Notes: generated from the sequence alone by a model not told the origin. A stretch of 45,727 bases of DNA from Aminivibrio sp. (GCF_016756745.1 NZ_JAESIH010000062.1:1-45727), one strand, 5' to 3'. Shown: positions 26,094 through 33,917, numbered from the stretch's first letter. A program made the numbers and translations.

Positions 26094-26124
26094 GAGGGGA
26101 CGGGTGCTCCGTCCCCTCGATTTT
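26094..26124 (+). terminator. intrinsic terminator after the aminotransferase
   Basis: GAGGGGACGG and CCGTCCCCTC form a 10-bp stem with a 5-nt loop, followed by GATTTTGG. Confidence 0.75.
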
Positions 26125-26166
26125 GGTATTTCGGCCGTTCCTTTTTTCCTGGGGAGGTGTTTTTCG

Positions 26167-26610
26167 GTGAGTTGTGTACAGGAAGCCCCCCAGCTCATGC
26201 TTGACGGCTTTGCCTGAGCGCAGGCTGTTCTCGCGGCCTGCGGGAAAGGGCTGGGACTATCGAGGGAAACGGCGGTCCGTATCGCATCCGGTTTCGCAAG
26301 CGGAATGCGTACGGGAGACACCTGCGGCGCCGTGGCGGGAGCCATTATGGTCCTTGGACTCCGCTACGGGTCCGAAGAGTGCGTCACGGCGGCGGGAAGA
26401 GCTGCGGTGTACGGGAAAGTCGAAAAGTTCATCAGGCGGTTTCGGGAACGGAACAAATTTCTTCTCTGCCGTGATCTCCTCGGGGTGGACACGAGCACCT
26501 CGGAAGGACTCGCAAAGGCGAAGGAACTGAATCTTTTCCGGACCATGTGCCCCGCCCTTGTGGGGGACGCCGCCGCGATCCTCGAAGAGATGGAAAAGGA
26601 AGCGGAATAA
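26167..26610 (+). CDS. C_GCAxxG_C_C family redox protein, probable selenoprotein (in-frame TGA)
   Basis: Reading from GTG 26167 (GGGGAGGTG 7-9 nt upstream) gives 147 codons interrupted only by TGA at 26215-26217. That codon falls at residue 17 in GFA-[TGA]-AQAVLAACG, where family members read (N/A)CAQAV, so the TGA replaces the first conserved Cys. Downstream the frame is intact with Cys53 in TCGAVAGA, Cys101 in FLLCRDLLG and Cys128 in TMCPALV, the other three conserved cysteines; Cys25 and Cys72 are extra. I recall that this family includes annotated selenoproteins. If TGA is read as Sec the protein is full length; otherwise this is a pseudogene with one nonsense change. Function is unknown but looks thiol/selenol redox. 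Confidence 0.7.
26215..26242 (+). promoter_or_regulatory. candidate bacterial SECIS stem-loop at the in-frame TGA
   Basis: One base after the TGA, CGCAGGC (26219-26225) pairs perfectly with GCCTGCG (26236-26242) around the 10-nt loop TGTTCTCGCG, which has a G at its second position. Bacterial SECIS elements lie immediately 3' of the UGA inside the coding region. The UGA-to-loop distance here (8 nt) is shorter than in E. coli fdhF, so the assignment is tentative. Confidence 0.5.
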
Positions 26611-26628
26611 GCATCCCGAAGAACATGG

Positions 26629-26672
26629 AAAAAGGCCCTGGCCGGAGGAACGCTCCGGCCAGGGCCTTTTTC
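26629..26672. terminator. strong bidirectional terminator
   Basis: AAAAAGGCCCTGGCCGGA pairs perfectly with TCCGGCCAGGGCCTTTTT across a short loop. It separates the convergent redox-protein and LUD genes. Confidence 0.92.
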
Positions 26673-26692
26673 CGTCCGCTCACAGGGGAGCG

Positions 26693-27334
26693 TTAGAAGC
26701 CCAGTTCTTCCCCGACGACGAACACGTGGAATGGTGTGGATCCCGGGCGCCTGCTGATGATGGTGGTGACGTTACAGATCCTCGTCCCGGTCCGGCAGTC
26801 CATGCAGAGCCCCGTCTGGGTGCAGGGATTGGGCAGGCCGAGCCTTTTGTTGTTCACAGGAGCGGCGACCATCCGAATCCGCTCCTCGGCCGCGTTTAGG
26901 TCTTTCACGATCTTGTTCGTCCCCAGAACGACAATAACCTTTCCCGGGCCGAAGATCATGGCGGCCACCCGGTTCCCGTTCCCGTCCCTGTTGACGAGCT
27001 GCCCGTCAAGGGTGACGGCGTTCGTTCCGGAGAGAAACACGTCGCAGGTGAGCTGCTTTTTCCTGACCTCCATGCGTTCCTCATTGGAGAGACCGGGGGC
27101 TCCATGGTCAAGAATGGTGTTCCCCCGGGACGCCAGTTTGTCCTGAAGGCCAAGGGCTTTCACTGTCCACGAGCCGCCGAAGCCCACAGACGCAGATTCG
27201 GGAATGAGCTCCAGGATCTTGTCCGCGGCCGCGGCGGCGGAGGGGCAGTATTCCGCTTCAAACCCGTTTTTCTTCAGGGCCTCCGCAACTTTTTTTCCAA
27301 GGGTCTCGTTGTGCCAGGGTGTGAATTCGTTCAT
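26693..27334 (-). CDS. LUD-domain protein (LutC/YkgG-like, lactate utilisation family)
   Basis: A 213-residue LUD-domain protein. Features are SVGFGGSWTVKALGL near residues 49-63, LSGTNAVTLDGQLVN near 101-115 and FGPGKVIVVLGTNKIV near 128-143. A Cys cluster follows at 171, 177, 180 and 187 (C-x5-C-x2-C-x6-C), which may bind a metal or cluster. Relatives take part in lactate/glycolate oxidation complexes, but no LutA or LutB partner is nearby, so the role is open. It reads alone on the minus strand. Confidence 0.8.
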   Translation of the reverse strand: MNEFTPWHNETLGKKVAEALKKNGFEAEYCPSAAAAADKILELIPESASVGFGGSWTVKALGLQDKLASRGNTILDHGAPGLSNEERMEVRKKQLTCDVFLSGTNAVTLDGQLVNRDGNGNRVAAMIFGPGKVIVVLGTNKIVKDLNAAEERIRMVAAPVNNKRLGLPNPCTQTGLCMDCRTGTRICNVTTIISRRPGSTPFHVFVVGEELGF

Positions 27335-27492
27335 TCTTCCTCCTCCTCGTATAATTAATCAACGTGCGGTAGCAAAAAGTGAAGGAAAGCAGGTCACCGC
27401 ATAAACCTGCGTCCTGAGAACATGAGACAATGGTTCCGTACAGGCAGGAGCGCAGTCTTCCTCCTCGGCAGCGCCTGGTTGCTGCCGCTTTT

Positions 27493-28362
27493 CTACTCGT
27501 TCCTCGCCGGCGGTGTTCCCACGCCCTTGAGGTACTTCAGGATTCCTTCTCCCGGGCGGAGCAGGATCGGGGTGCCCGGAAGGGTGTTCTGGTAAAAGTC
27601 CATGGTCTTGATGAAAAGGTAAAGGTCCTTCGCCTCGGAAGTGGCCTTCGCCAGGGTGTCCTGGGCGGTGCTGTCCCCCTGTCCCTTGATCTCCTCGGCC
27701 TTTCTTCTCGCCTCGGCGATCATCTCCACTTCCTTCCTGTCGGCGATGGACCTGCGGGTAATGGCCTCCGCCTGGCCTTCCGCCCGGAGCTGTCCCGCTA
27801 CACGGTTGCGTTCCGCCTGCATGGAGCGGTAGACCGCCTGTTCGTTGTCCTGGGGCAGGAAAACCCGCTTGAATGCCACCGACAGGATTTCCACACCGTA
27901 TTCCTTCGACTGTTCCTGGGCGATGAGGGTGCCCTGCTCGATGGCATACTGCCGCCTGTCCTTCACCAGTTCATCCAGGGTGAGCCGCCCGGACACGATC
28001 CGGACAGCAGAGTAAATGGAGTCGTCAAGCCGCTGCTGGACGGAACCCACCGTGCGCACCCTCCGGAAGAAGGTTTCAGGTTCTGAGATCCGGAAGAGGG
28101 CGAAGGTATCGAACACCAGGTTTTTTTTGTCGCTGGTGACCACCGCCACCGGGTCGGCGTCGTATTCTATCAGCTTCTTCGAGTACCTCGTGAGCTGGTC
28201 GACAAAGGGAAGCTTGAAGTATATTCCAGGATCGGTCCGGGTGGCGTTCACCTTTCCCAGCCTCAGGACCACTGCCTGCTCGTCGGCCCGGAGGATGTAG
28301 AAACATCCCGAAAGCGCCAGCAAAACCGCGAACAGCGCGAGGAAAAACAGTTTTCTTTTCAT
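27493..28362 (-). CDS. hflC: HflC-type SPFH/prohibitin membrane protein
   Basis: A 289-residue protein with an N-terminal membrane anchor (about residues 3-25) followed by an SPFH/band-7 domain (QAVVLRLGKVNATRTDPGIYFKLPFVDQL) and a charged coiled-coil region (about 180-240, with RSMQAERNRVAGQLRAEGQA). HflC and HflK form a large complex that surrounds and modulates FtsH. It starts 12 nt after hflK. A short hairpin with arms CGGCAGC/GCTGCCG at 27466-27487 lies downstream without a clear U-tract; the rest of 27335-27492 holds no gene. Confidence 0.92.
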   Translation of the reverse strand: MKRKLFFLALFAVLLALSGCFYILRADEQAVVLRLGKVNATRTDPGIYFKLPFVDQLTRYSKKLIEYDADPVAVVTSDKKNLVFDTFALFRISEPETFFRRVRTVGSVQQRLDDSIYSAVRIVSGRLTLDELVKDRRQYAIEQGTLIAQEQSKEYGVEILSVAFKRVFLPQDNEQAVYRSMQAERNRVAGQLRAEGQAEAITRRSIADRKEVEMIAEARRKAEEIKGQGDSTAQDTLAKATSEAKDLYLFIKTMDFYQNTLPGTPILLRPGEGILKYLKGVGTPPARNE

Positions 28363-28374
28363 CCCGGCTCCCTC

Positions 28375-29445
28375 CTACTGTGCCCCGTCGGGAGACGTCG
28401 CTCCCGCGGATTTGAAGAACTGCTCCAGGGGAAGCACCTGGAGGGCGTTCTCCCCGGCGTCCACGATGAACACCTTCAGTTTCGGCCAGACCTTCTCCAT
28501 GTTCTCCAGCCAGAGGTTGTTCAGCACCAGGTCAGGGTTTTCCCTGTAGGCCCCGTGAAGGGACCTGATCCTTGCCGCCTCGCCCTCCGCCAGGGAGATG
28601 CGGCGGAACTTGTAGGCCTCGGCTTCGTTGAGGATCTTGTCTGCTTCTCCCTCCGCCCTGGACAGTATTTCGTTGGAGTACTTGTCCGCCTCGAGAATCA
28701 AACGTTCCCGTTCGGCCCTCGCGGTATTGATCTCGCTGAAGGCCGCCTGGACAGCTTTCGGCGGATTCACGTCCTGGAACTGGACCGCCAGGATGAACAC
28801 ACCGGTCTTGAGGAAGTCCAGCTTTTCCTGGATGAGCTTCTTCGCCTCCGTCTGGGAGGCCTCTTTTTCTGTGGTGAGCACGTCGTCGAGCTGTCTTGAG
28901 GCGATGACTTCCCGGAGCGTCGACTCCGCCACGTCCCGGATCAGTTTCTCACGAAAAGCCCTGTCCTCGGGGAGGTTCACCACGAAGGAGACCGGGTCTC
29001 CCGCCTGAAACTGGAGAACCCAGTCGATCTCCACGATTTTGTTGTCCCCGGTGAGCATCTTCGACTCGTCGGGCCGGTCGGCAAAAGTCGCCGGCGGCCC
29101 CGGATTCACCGTCCTGTAGCCGTATTCGAAACGCTGGATCTGCTCCGTGTTCACTATGGTGACGAGGTCGATGACGGGCAGCTTGAAGTTGATACCCTGG
29201 TCAGCCACCCCGGAGACCCTTCCCAGCCGGAAGACCACGCCCCGGGACCCGGCGGGAACGATGTAGAATCCCTGGTAGGCCACCAGGGCGGCCACGATCA
29301 GGAGAACCGCATACTTGAAAAACCCCAGGTTCAGTTTTTTCCTCTCCCTTGGCGGAGGCGTTCCCCACTCCTCGCCGTCGAACCGCTGTTCCTTCCTTGC
29401 CCCCTTCTCAAGCATCCCGAGAAGTTCCTCAAAAAAATTTCTCAT
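28375..29445 (-). CDS. hflK: HflK-type SPFH/prohibitin membrane protein
   Basis: A 356-residue protein with a short cytoplasmic N-terminus rich in Arg/Pro, a single membrane helix near residues 45-65 (YAVLLIVAALVAYQGFYIV), the SPFH domain (GSRGVVFRLGRVSGVADQGI, about 70-250) and a coiled coil. HflK pairs with HflC, the next gene. The ATG at 29445 has GGAGGGGAAAT upstream; an in-frame ATG at 29520 would add a non-homologous tail. Confidence 0.92.
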   Translation of the reverse strand: MRNFFEELLGMLEKGARKEQRFDGEEWGTPPPRERKKLNLGFFKYAVLLIVAALVAYQGFYIVPAGSRGVVFRLGRVSGVADQGINFKLPVIDLVTIVNTEQIQRFEYGYRTVNPGPPATFADRPDESKMLTGDNKIVEIDWVLQFQAGDPVSFVVNLPEDRAFREKLIRDVAESTLREVIASRQLDDVLTTEKEASQTEAKKLIQEKLDFLKTGVFILAVQFQDVNPPKAVQAAFSEINTARAERERLILEADKYSNEILSRAEGEADKILNEAEAYKFRRISLAEGEAARIRSLHGAYRENPDLVLNNLWLENMEKVWPKLKVFIVDAGENALQVLPLEQFFKSAGATSPDGAQ

Positions 29446-29689
29446 ATTTCCCCTCCACTCCTGGAATGTGACTCTTTCCCCGAAAATGAATGCGAATCCG
29501 CTCCCGGCGGGGGTCCGCACAATGCGGCAGCTATCCCTTTCCCGGGGGCAGTCCTATTGTAGCCTATTTCACGCCCCTTCCGCCATTGTTAGGTGGGGAC
29601 AACATTTTTCGGACCAAAAAGTAAACAGCTTCAAGCGGGTTTAGGGCAAAGTGCCGGGAGACCATCTTCCGGTTCGCCAGGTTTTGAAG

Positions 29690-29712
29690 TATCATATACG
29701 GAATATCATATA
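29690..29712 (+). promoter_or_regulatory. tandem TATCATATA repeats upstream of the DapA-family gene
   Basis: TATCATATA occurs at 29690-29698 and again at 29704-29712, centre spacing 14 bp, just 24 nt before the start codon. TTGAAG at 29684-29689 could be a -35 box overlapping this site. The remainder of the 290-bp spacer (29446-29735) between hflK and this gene shows nothing I can identify. Confidence 0.4.
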
Positions 29713-29735
29713 TTTTTGACGAGGAGAGAAACCAA

Positions 29736-30629
29736 ATGAAAAAAGTCCGTGGAATTTTCGCCCCCATCGCCACCGCCTTCGACGCTTCCGGAGAGGTGGA
29801 TTATTCGACCTTTGCAGAGAACACGGTGGCCTTCGGCGCAACGAAACTGTCCGGCCTCGTGGTGCTGGGCAGCAACGGCGAGTTCACCCTGCTTTCCCAC
29901 GAGGAAAAGGTGAAGCTCGTGGAGACCGCGAGAAACCACCTTCCGGCGGAAAAAATGGTCATCGCCGGAACGGGTTGCGAGTCCTTCAAGGAGACTCTGC
30001 AGCTTACGAAGGAATGCGCCGCTGTCGGGGCCGACGTGGCCCTCGTCGTGACCCCCAACTACTACAAGAAGGACATGCACGAGGCCGCCCTCGGGAATTT
30101 CTACACCATGCTCGCCGACGCCTCTCCCATCCCCGTGATGATCTACAACATGCCCGGCAACTCCGGGGTGAACGTCCCCTCGTCCCTGACCCTGAAGCTC
30201 GCCGCCCACCCCAACATCACCGGCATCAAGGACAGCGGAGGCAACATCGTCCAGATTTCCGAAGTGCTCGCGAAGGCTCCCGAGGGCTTCTCTGTTTTCG
30301 CCGGCTCAGGAAGCTATCTTCTCGCCACCCTCCTGCTCGGCGGTGTCGGCGGAACCCTGGCGGTGGCCAACGTGGTTCCCGACTATTGCGCCGAAATCCA
30401 GGAGAACTTCGAAAAGGGCGATATTGAGAAAGCCCGGAAGATGCAACTCGCCCTCCTTCCCCTCAATGCCGCCGTCACCAGCCGCTTCGGCATCGGCGGC
30501 ATGAAGGCAGCCATGGACATGGTCGGCTTCAAGGGGGGACTGCCCCGCCTGCCCATCCTTCCAGCCGGCGAGGAGACGAGGAAGGAAATCGCCAGGATCC
30601 TCAAGGAGCTGGGGATCCCCACGGTATAG
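29736..30629 (+). CDS. DapA/NAL-family Schiff-base aldolase (dihydrodipicolinate synthase-like)
   Basis: A 297-residue TIM-barrel class I aldolase. It shows GLVVLGSNGEFTLLSHEEK near residues 37-55 (pyruvate carboxylate-binding GSxGE-type loop), YNMPGNSGV with the catalytic Tyr near 136, and NITGIKDSGGN with the Schiff-base Lys near 165. True DapA, 4-hydroxy-2-oxoglutarate aldolase or another 2-keto-acid lyase are all possible. The next gene is an M20 amidohydrolase starting 4 nt later, so a catabolic role is more likely than lysine synthesis (inference). Confidence 0.85.
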   Translation: MKKVRGIFAPIATAFDASGEVDYSTFAENTVAFGATKLSGLVVLGSNGEFTLLSHEEKVKLVETARNHLPAEKMVIAGTGCESFKETLQLTKECAAVGADVALVVTPNYYKKDMHEAALGNFYTMLADASPIPVMIYNMPGNSGVNVPSSLTLKLAAHPNITGIKDSGGNIVQISEVLAKAPEGFSVFAGSGSYLLATLLLGGVGGTLAVANVVPDYCAEIQENFEKGDIEKARKMQLALLPLNAAVTSRFGIGGMKAAMDMVGFKGGLPRLPILPAGEETRKEIARILKELGIPTV

Positions 30630-30633
30630 TCCC

Positions 30634-31824
30634 GTGATCATCTCCGCAGACCGTTTCCTCGCGGATCTGGAAGCCCTCGGCCGTATAGGCTGGGTGGACG
30701 GGGAGGGCATGGACCGCCCCGCCTTTTCCCCTTCCTGCGAGGCGGCCAGGAAGTTCGTGGAGGACAGGATGAAGGAGGCAGGGCTCGCCGTGACCGTTGA
30801 CGGGGTCGGAAATCTTTTCGGCAGGCTGGAGGGAAGCGATCCCTCCCTGCCTGCCATATATGCGGGGTCCCACCTGGATGCCGTGCCCGGGGGAGGAAAG
30901 TACGACGGTTCCCTGGGCGTGATGGCGGCCCTGGAGGCAGCCCGGACCATCCGGGAAAAGAAGCTTCCCCTTCGCCACTCTCTTGTGGTCGCCGGGTTCA
31001 CAGGCGAAGAGGGGGGCGAGATGGGAGGTACCTTCGGGAGCAGGGCCTTTGCCGGACTGCTGGATGAGCCCCTGCCGGCCGAAAGGCCGGCAAGGGTGGG
31101 TCTGACGCCGGAAGAAGTCCGTTCCGCGAAGGCCGACCCTGGGCGGATCGCCTGCTACTTCGAGCTTCACATCGAGCAGGGTCCCTACCTCGAGCGGAGG
31201 AACATCTCCGTCGGCATTCCCACGGGTATCGTGGGCATCAGCAGGTACGCCGTCAGGATCGACGGCGAGGCCAACCACGCGGGCACCACGCCCATGAAAG
31301 AGCGGAAGGACGCCATGAGAGAGGCCGCGGAGTTGCTCGCCGAGTGGTATGCCTGGACGGATACGAGGGATGACTTTGTCTGCAATGTGGGGGTCTTCTC
31401 CCTCCGTCCCGGGGCCGTGGCCATCGTTCCGGGAAGAGCGGACTTTCTCCTCGAGATCCGTTCGCTGAAGGATTCCGTCATGGACGAGATCGCCACCAAA
31501 TTCCGCTCCTTCCTCGAAAAAAGGAAGAACGTTTCCGTCTCCATGGAGCCCGTGGTCTGGAAAGGGGCCGTGGATCTCGATCCGTTTCTCCAGACGGCAG
31601 TGGAAGCCGTCTGCGAGGAGACGAAAGTCTCTTGGGTGCGCATGCCGAGCGGCGCATCCCACGACGCGAACCCCATGGCCCGGATCACCAGGGCGGGAAT
31701 GATTTTTGTGCCGAGCGCGGGCGGCATCAGCCACTCGAAAGAGGAGTATACGACCCCGGAAGATCTTGCCAGGGGAGCGGACATTCTTGCCCGTGCCATT
31801 TTGGAGGCAGACCGGGGCCTGTAG
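30634..31824 (+). CDS. M20 amidohydrolase (N-carbamoyl-amino-acid hydrolase / allantoate amidohydrolase family)
   Basis: A 396-residue Zn-dependent hydrolase of the hydantoinase/carbamoylase group. Metal ligands are visible in GSHLDAVPGGGKYDGSLGV (His and Asp), TGEEGGEMGG (Glu pair) and ELHIEQGPYLE (His). The dimer-domain signature DGEANHAGTTPMKERKDA and the C-terminal GASHDANPMA and SAGGISHSKEEYT follow. GTG start at 30634, 4 nt after the previous stop. It releases an amino acid from an N-carbamoyl or ureido precursor in relatives. Confidence 0.87.
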   Translation: MIISADRFLADLEALGRIGWVDGEGMDRPAFSPSCEAARKFVEDRMKEAGLAVTVDGVGNLFGRLEGSDPSLPAIYAGSHLDAVPGGGKYDGSLGVMAALEAARTIREKKLPLRHSLVVAGFTGEEGGEMGGTFGSRAFAGLLDEPLPAERPARVGLTPEEVRSAKADPGRIACYFELHIEQGPYLERRNISVGIPTGIVGISRYAVRIDGEANHAGTTPMKERKDAMREAAELLAEWYAWTDTRDDFVCNVGVFSLRPGAVAIVPGRADFLLEIRSLKDSVMDEIATKFRSFLEKRKNVSVSMEPVVWKGAVDLDPFLQTAVEAVCEETKVSWVRMPSGASHDANPMARITRAGMIFVPSAGGISHSKEEYTTPEDLARGADILARAILEADRGL

Positions 31825-31844
31825 GAAACAATCGTGAAACGAAA

Positions 31845-31888
31845 CGAAGGGGAGCGGAAATGCCTGCGGGCTTTTCCGCTCCCCTTCG
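31845..31888 (+). terminator. intrinsic terminator
   Basis: CGAAGGGGAGCGGAAA pairs with TTTCCGCTCCCCTTCG around an 11-12-nt loop, then CCTGTTTA. It ends the DapA-family/amidohydrolase transcript. Confidence 0.75.
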
Positions 31889-32035
31889 TCCTGTTTATGG
31901 AGGACCGGGTCATCCTTTCTTATATCCTGTACGATTGCAATTTTTCCGAAGAAACGGAAAAACCTTCTTCCAAAATGCCTATCCTCCTGTAAAATAGGAT
32001 ATGGAAAAAGCCTTTTTATCAAGGGAGTGGATACT

Positions 32036-33079
32036 GTGGGGAATGTCCAGATCATCATCGGTCTCGTAAGCATCATCTCCATTGTGGCCACGGGGCTGGT
32101 CCTCAACTTCGCCCAGGCGGTGTTCATTCCGCTGATTATCGCATGGCTCCTGTCGTACATCTTCGGCCCTATCGTGCGGTTCCTCTCGCGGCTGAAAATC
32201 CCGACGTTCATCAACGTCATCGTCGTCCTGGCCATCTTCTTCGGCGTCTGCGTTCTCGGGGCTCTTTTCCTCAACGCCCGCATTCTCACCTTCACAGAGG
32301 CCTTTCCGAAATACTATGCCAGGCTTCTTGATATAGGAAAGTCGCTTACCGTGAACTTTGACCTTCCGCCTGACTTCTGGTTGTCCATCAACTGGGGCGT
32401 CACTGTCAGGGGATACCTTCTCGAGCTGTCCGGTTCCTTCGTCACCATTGTCTCAAAGCTCGTCATGGTGATCGTGTTCCTCGTGTTTCTGCTCCTCGGC
32501 GCCCCCTATTTCGACTACAAGCTGCAGAAGGCCTTCTCTCCCGGCACCGCGGAAAAGGTAAAACGCATCCTCGGCACCATCTCCTTCCAGATCGGCCGGT
32601 ACCTGAGCGCCCTGGCCTTCATCAGCGCCGTGACGGGATTCCTGGTGTGGTTCGCCCTTGAATTCCTCCAGGTGGACTTTGCGGTGACCTGGGGTTTGCT
32701 GGCCTTTATCCTGAACTTTATTCCCACGGTGGGATCCATCGTGGCCTCAATCCCCCCGATCCTGGTGGCGCTGGTACAGTTCTACCCGAGCTACATGCCT
32801 GCGGTCGTCACCGCCCTGGTCCTCCTGACCATCCAGGTGACAATCGGCAACTTCATAACCCCCAAGGTCATGGGAGACCGGCTGAACCTCAGCCCAGTCG
32901 CGGTGCTCATCTCCCTGCTTTTCTGGAGCCTCATCTGGGGCGTGGCGGGCGCCCTCATCTCCACCATCATCGCCGCCATCATAAAGATCATCTGCGAGAA
33001 TATCCCCTCCCTGAACTTCATCAGCGTCATGATGGGGTCCGGTAAGGTCTACCAGAAGGAGTTCGAGGAAAGGGTCTGA
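32036..33079 (+). CDS. AI-2E family transporter (PerM/TqsA-like permease)
   Basis: A 347-residue membrane protein with about seven to eight helices. The C-terminal half has family-typical LLAFILNFIPTVGSIVASIP (near residues 220-240) and GNFITPKVMGDRLNLSPVAV. The GTG at 32036 is chosen because AGGGAG lies 8 nt upstream; the in-frame GTG at 32027 overlaps that ribosome site. A -10-like TAAAAT sits at 31990-31995. Members export diverse small molecules or ions; the substrate is unknown here. Confidence 0.85.
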   Translation: MGNVQIIIGLVSIISIVATGLVLNFAQAVFIPLIIAWLLSYIFGPIVRFLSRLKIPTFINVIVVLAIFFGVCVLGALFLNARILTFTEAFPKYYARLLDIGKSLTVNFDLPPDFWLSINWGVTVRGYLLELSGSFVTIVSKLVMVIVFLVFLLLGAPYFDYKLQKAFSPGTAEKVKRILGTISFQIGRYLSALAFISAVTGFLVWFALEFLQVDFAVTWGLLAFILNFIPTVGSIVASIPPILVALVQFYPSYMPAVVTALVLLTIQVTIGNFITPKVMGDRLNLSPVAVLISLLFWSLIWGVAGALISTIIAAIIKIICENIPSLNFISVMMGSGKVYQKEFEERV

Positions 33080-33116
33080 GTCCCGGAAAAAACACCAGCG
33101 AAGGGAAGTGTCCCTC

Positions 33117-33203
33117 ATGAGAAAAACTGCCGTTTTTGCGGCAGCCGCTCTTTTTCTGCTCACCGCTGCCGCTCTGCCGTCCCCTGCGGCGGATTTAGGT
33201 TGA
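33117..33203 (+). pseudogene. orphan signal-peptide stub next to repeat C
   Basis: ATG 33117, preceded by AAGGGAAGTG, encodes 28 residues that read as a complete Sec signal peptide (MRKTAVFAAAALFLLTAA, then ALPSPAA) followed by DLG and a TGA. The last codons coincide with GGATTTAGGTTGA, which matches the right end of the repeat element plus its 5-bp duplication. This is best read as the start of a secreted-protein gene whose body was lost when repeat sequence arrived. A genuine tiny secreted peptide is less likely. Confidence 0.55.
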
Positions 33204-33204
33204 A

Positions 33205-33368
33205 CCTAAATCTGCAAATTTTTCAGGCAGAGGGAGTGTCGCCGGGCACAGCGCCCGGGCCGAGAAACCGACACGGATGTCGGTTTCAGGTGCAGTTGTC
33301 AAGGACGACAATCTGCACCCCCCGCCCAAGCGAGCACCGGTGACACTCCCGCTGCCTGCGGATTTAGG
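33205..33368. repeat. inverted-repeat element (C), with target duplication
   Basis: 164 bp from CCTAAATCTGC to GCGGATTTAGG, flanked by TTGAA on both sides (33200-33204 and 33369-33373). The internal hairpins are the same as in copies B and D. The left flank is itself GCGGATTTAGG, a solo copy of the right end, so a 16-bp direct repeat GCGGATTTAGGTTGAA would be an equally accurate description of the flanks except for one base context. Confidence 0.9.
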
Positions 33369-33437
33369 TTGAAATCGGACTGTTGACAGATCCGGCGGAG
33401 GTAGCCTATAATCTCCGTCATACCTGAATACTGAATC

Positions 33438-33598
33438 GAATCATCCGGAGCGACGGAGGGACAGGCCCTGTGAAGCTGCGGCAACCTCCGCGAGGTTGCG
33501 GAAGGGTGCCGGTTCCTGCAGGTTTCCCTGGAAGATGATCGAGGCTGAATGAACCAGCGACGCCTCTTCCAGCATTCCCGAAGATGTTTTTATTTTTT
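33438..33598 (+). promoter_or_regulatory. SAM-I (S-box) riboswitch with terminator/antiterminator platform
   Basis: The aptamer (33438-33541) has the S-box core GACGGAGGGACAGGCCC, TGAAGCTGCGGCAACC and AAGGGTGCCGGTTCCTGCAG, with P1 strands TCATC (33441-33445) and GATGA (33534-33538). Downstream, TCTTC (33565-33569) and GAAGA (33580-33584) form a short hairpin just before a T-rich run (33587-33598). CTGGAAGA (33528-33535), overlapping the 3' strand of P1, is perfectly complementary to TCTTCCAG (33565-33572). This gives the classic exclusive choice: SAM bound, P1 and terminator; SAM absent, antiterminator. It precedes metQNI. Confidence 0.9.
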
Positions 33599-33634
33599 GT
33601 CGGTCCCCCGGCCCGACGGAAAGGAGGAATCACC

Positions 33635-33727
33635 ATGACCGGTTCCATCAGAAACGGATTCTGCGATATGTTCACCATGATGATGTGCGGCAACGGCGGA
33701 TCTCCTCCGGGAAGGGTCGGCGGCTGA
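33635..33727 (+). CDS. 30-codon Met-rich leader ORF of metQNI
   Basis: ATG 33635 follows the strong ribosome site AAAGGAGGAATCACC. The peptide is MTGSIRNGFCDMFTMMMCG followed by NGGSPPGRVGG. Met codons stand at 12, 15, 16 and 17, three of them consecutive at 33677-33685. It lies after the SAM riboswitch and ends 21 nt before a strong intrinsic terminator. GGATCTCC (33698-33705), just past the Met run, can pair with GGGATCC in the 5' arm of that terminator. Position and codon content fit a translational attenuator sensing charged Met-tRNA. An independent small-protein function is possible. Confidence 0.6.
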   Translation: MTGSIRNGFCDMFTMMMCGNGGSPPGRVGG

Positions 33728-33748
33728 CATCGTGCGCTGATTTGCCGG

Positions 33749-33788
33749 AACGGGATCCCCGCAGCTCAAGGGGGGTCCCGTTTTTTTT
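33749..33788 (+). terminator. intrinsic terminator in the metQNI leader
   Basis: AACGGGATCCCC pairs with GGGGGGTCCCGTT, followed by eight T (33781-33788). It lies between the leader ORF and metQ, so it must be read through for metQNI expression, which marks it as a regulated attenuator. Confidence 0.85.
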
Positions 33789-33917
33789 ATCCTGGAAGGA
33801 GGGGATGCAATGGCCGATGACGACGGCATGAGCGACATGAAAGAAGCGGACGATGGCATTCGGGCCGGACGGACGAGTCCGAAAGATGTCAGTACAGGAC
33901 GAAAGGACGGAAAGAGA

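Noticed and set aside
24483-26345. 620-codon minus-strand open frame opposite iclR, the aminotransferase and the selenoprotein candidate
   Set aside because: It is an antisense shadow of well-supported genes, with no recognisable domain.
30601-32295. 564-codon minus-strand open frame opposite the amidohydrolase
   Set aside because: It is antisense to a clear M20 enzyme and has no family features.
33534-33600. Leader region as a T-box riboswitch for Met-tRNA
   Set aside because: No T-box sequence (TGG-x-ACC type antiterminator) is seen; the aptamer core is clearly S-box.
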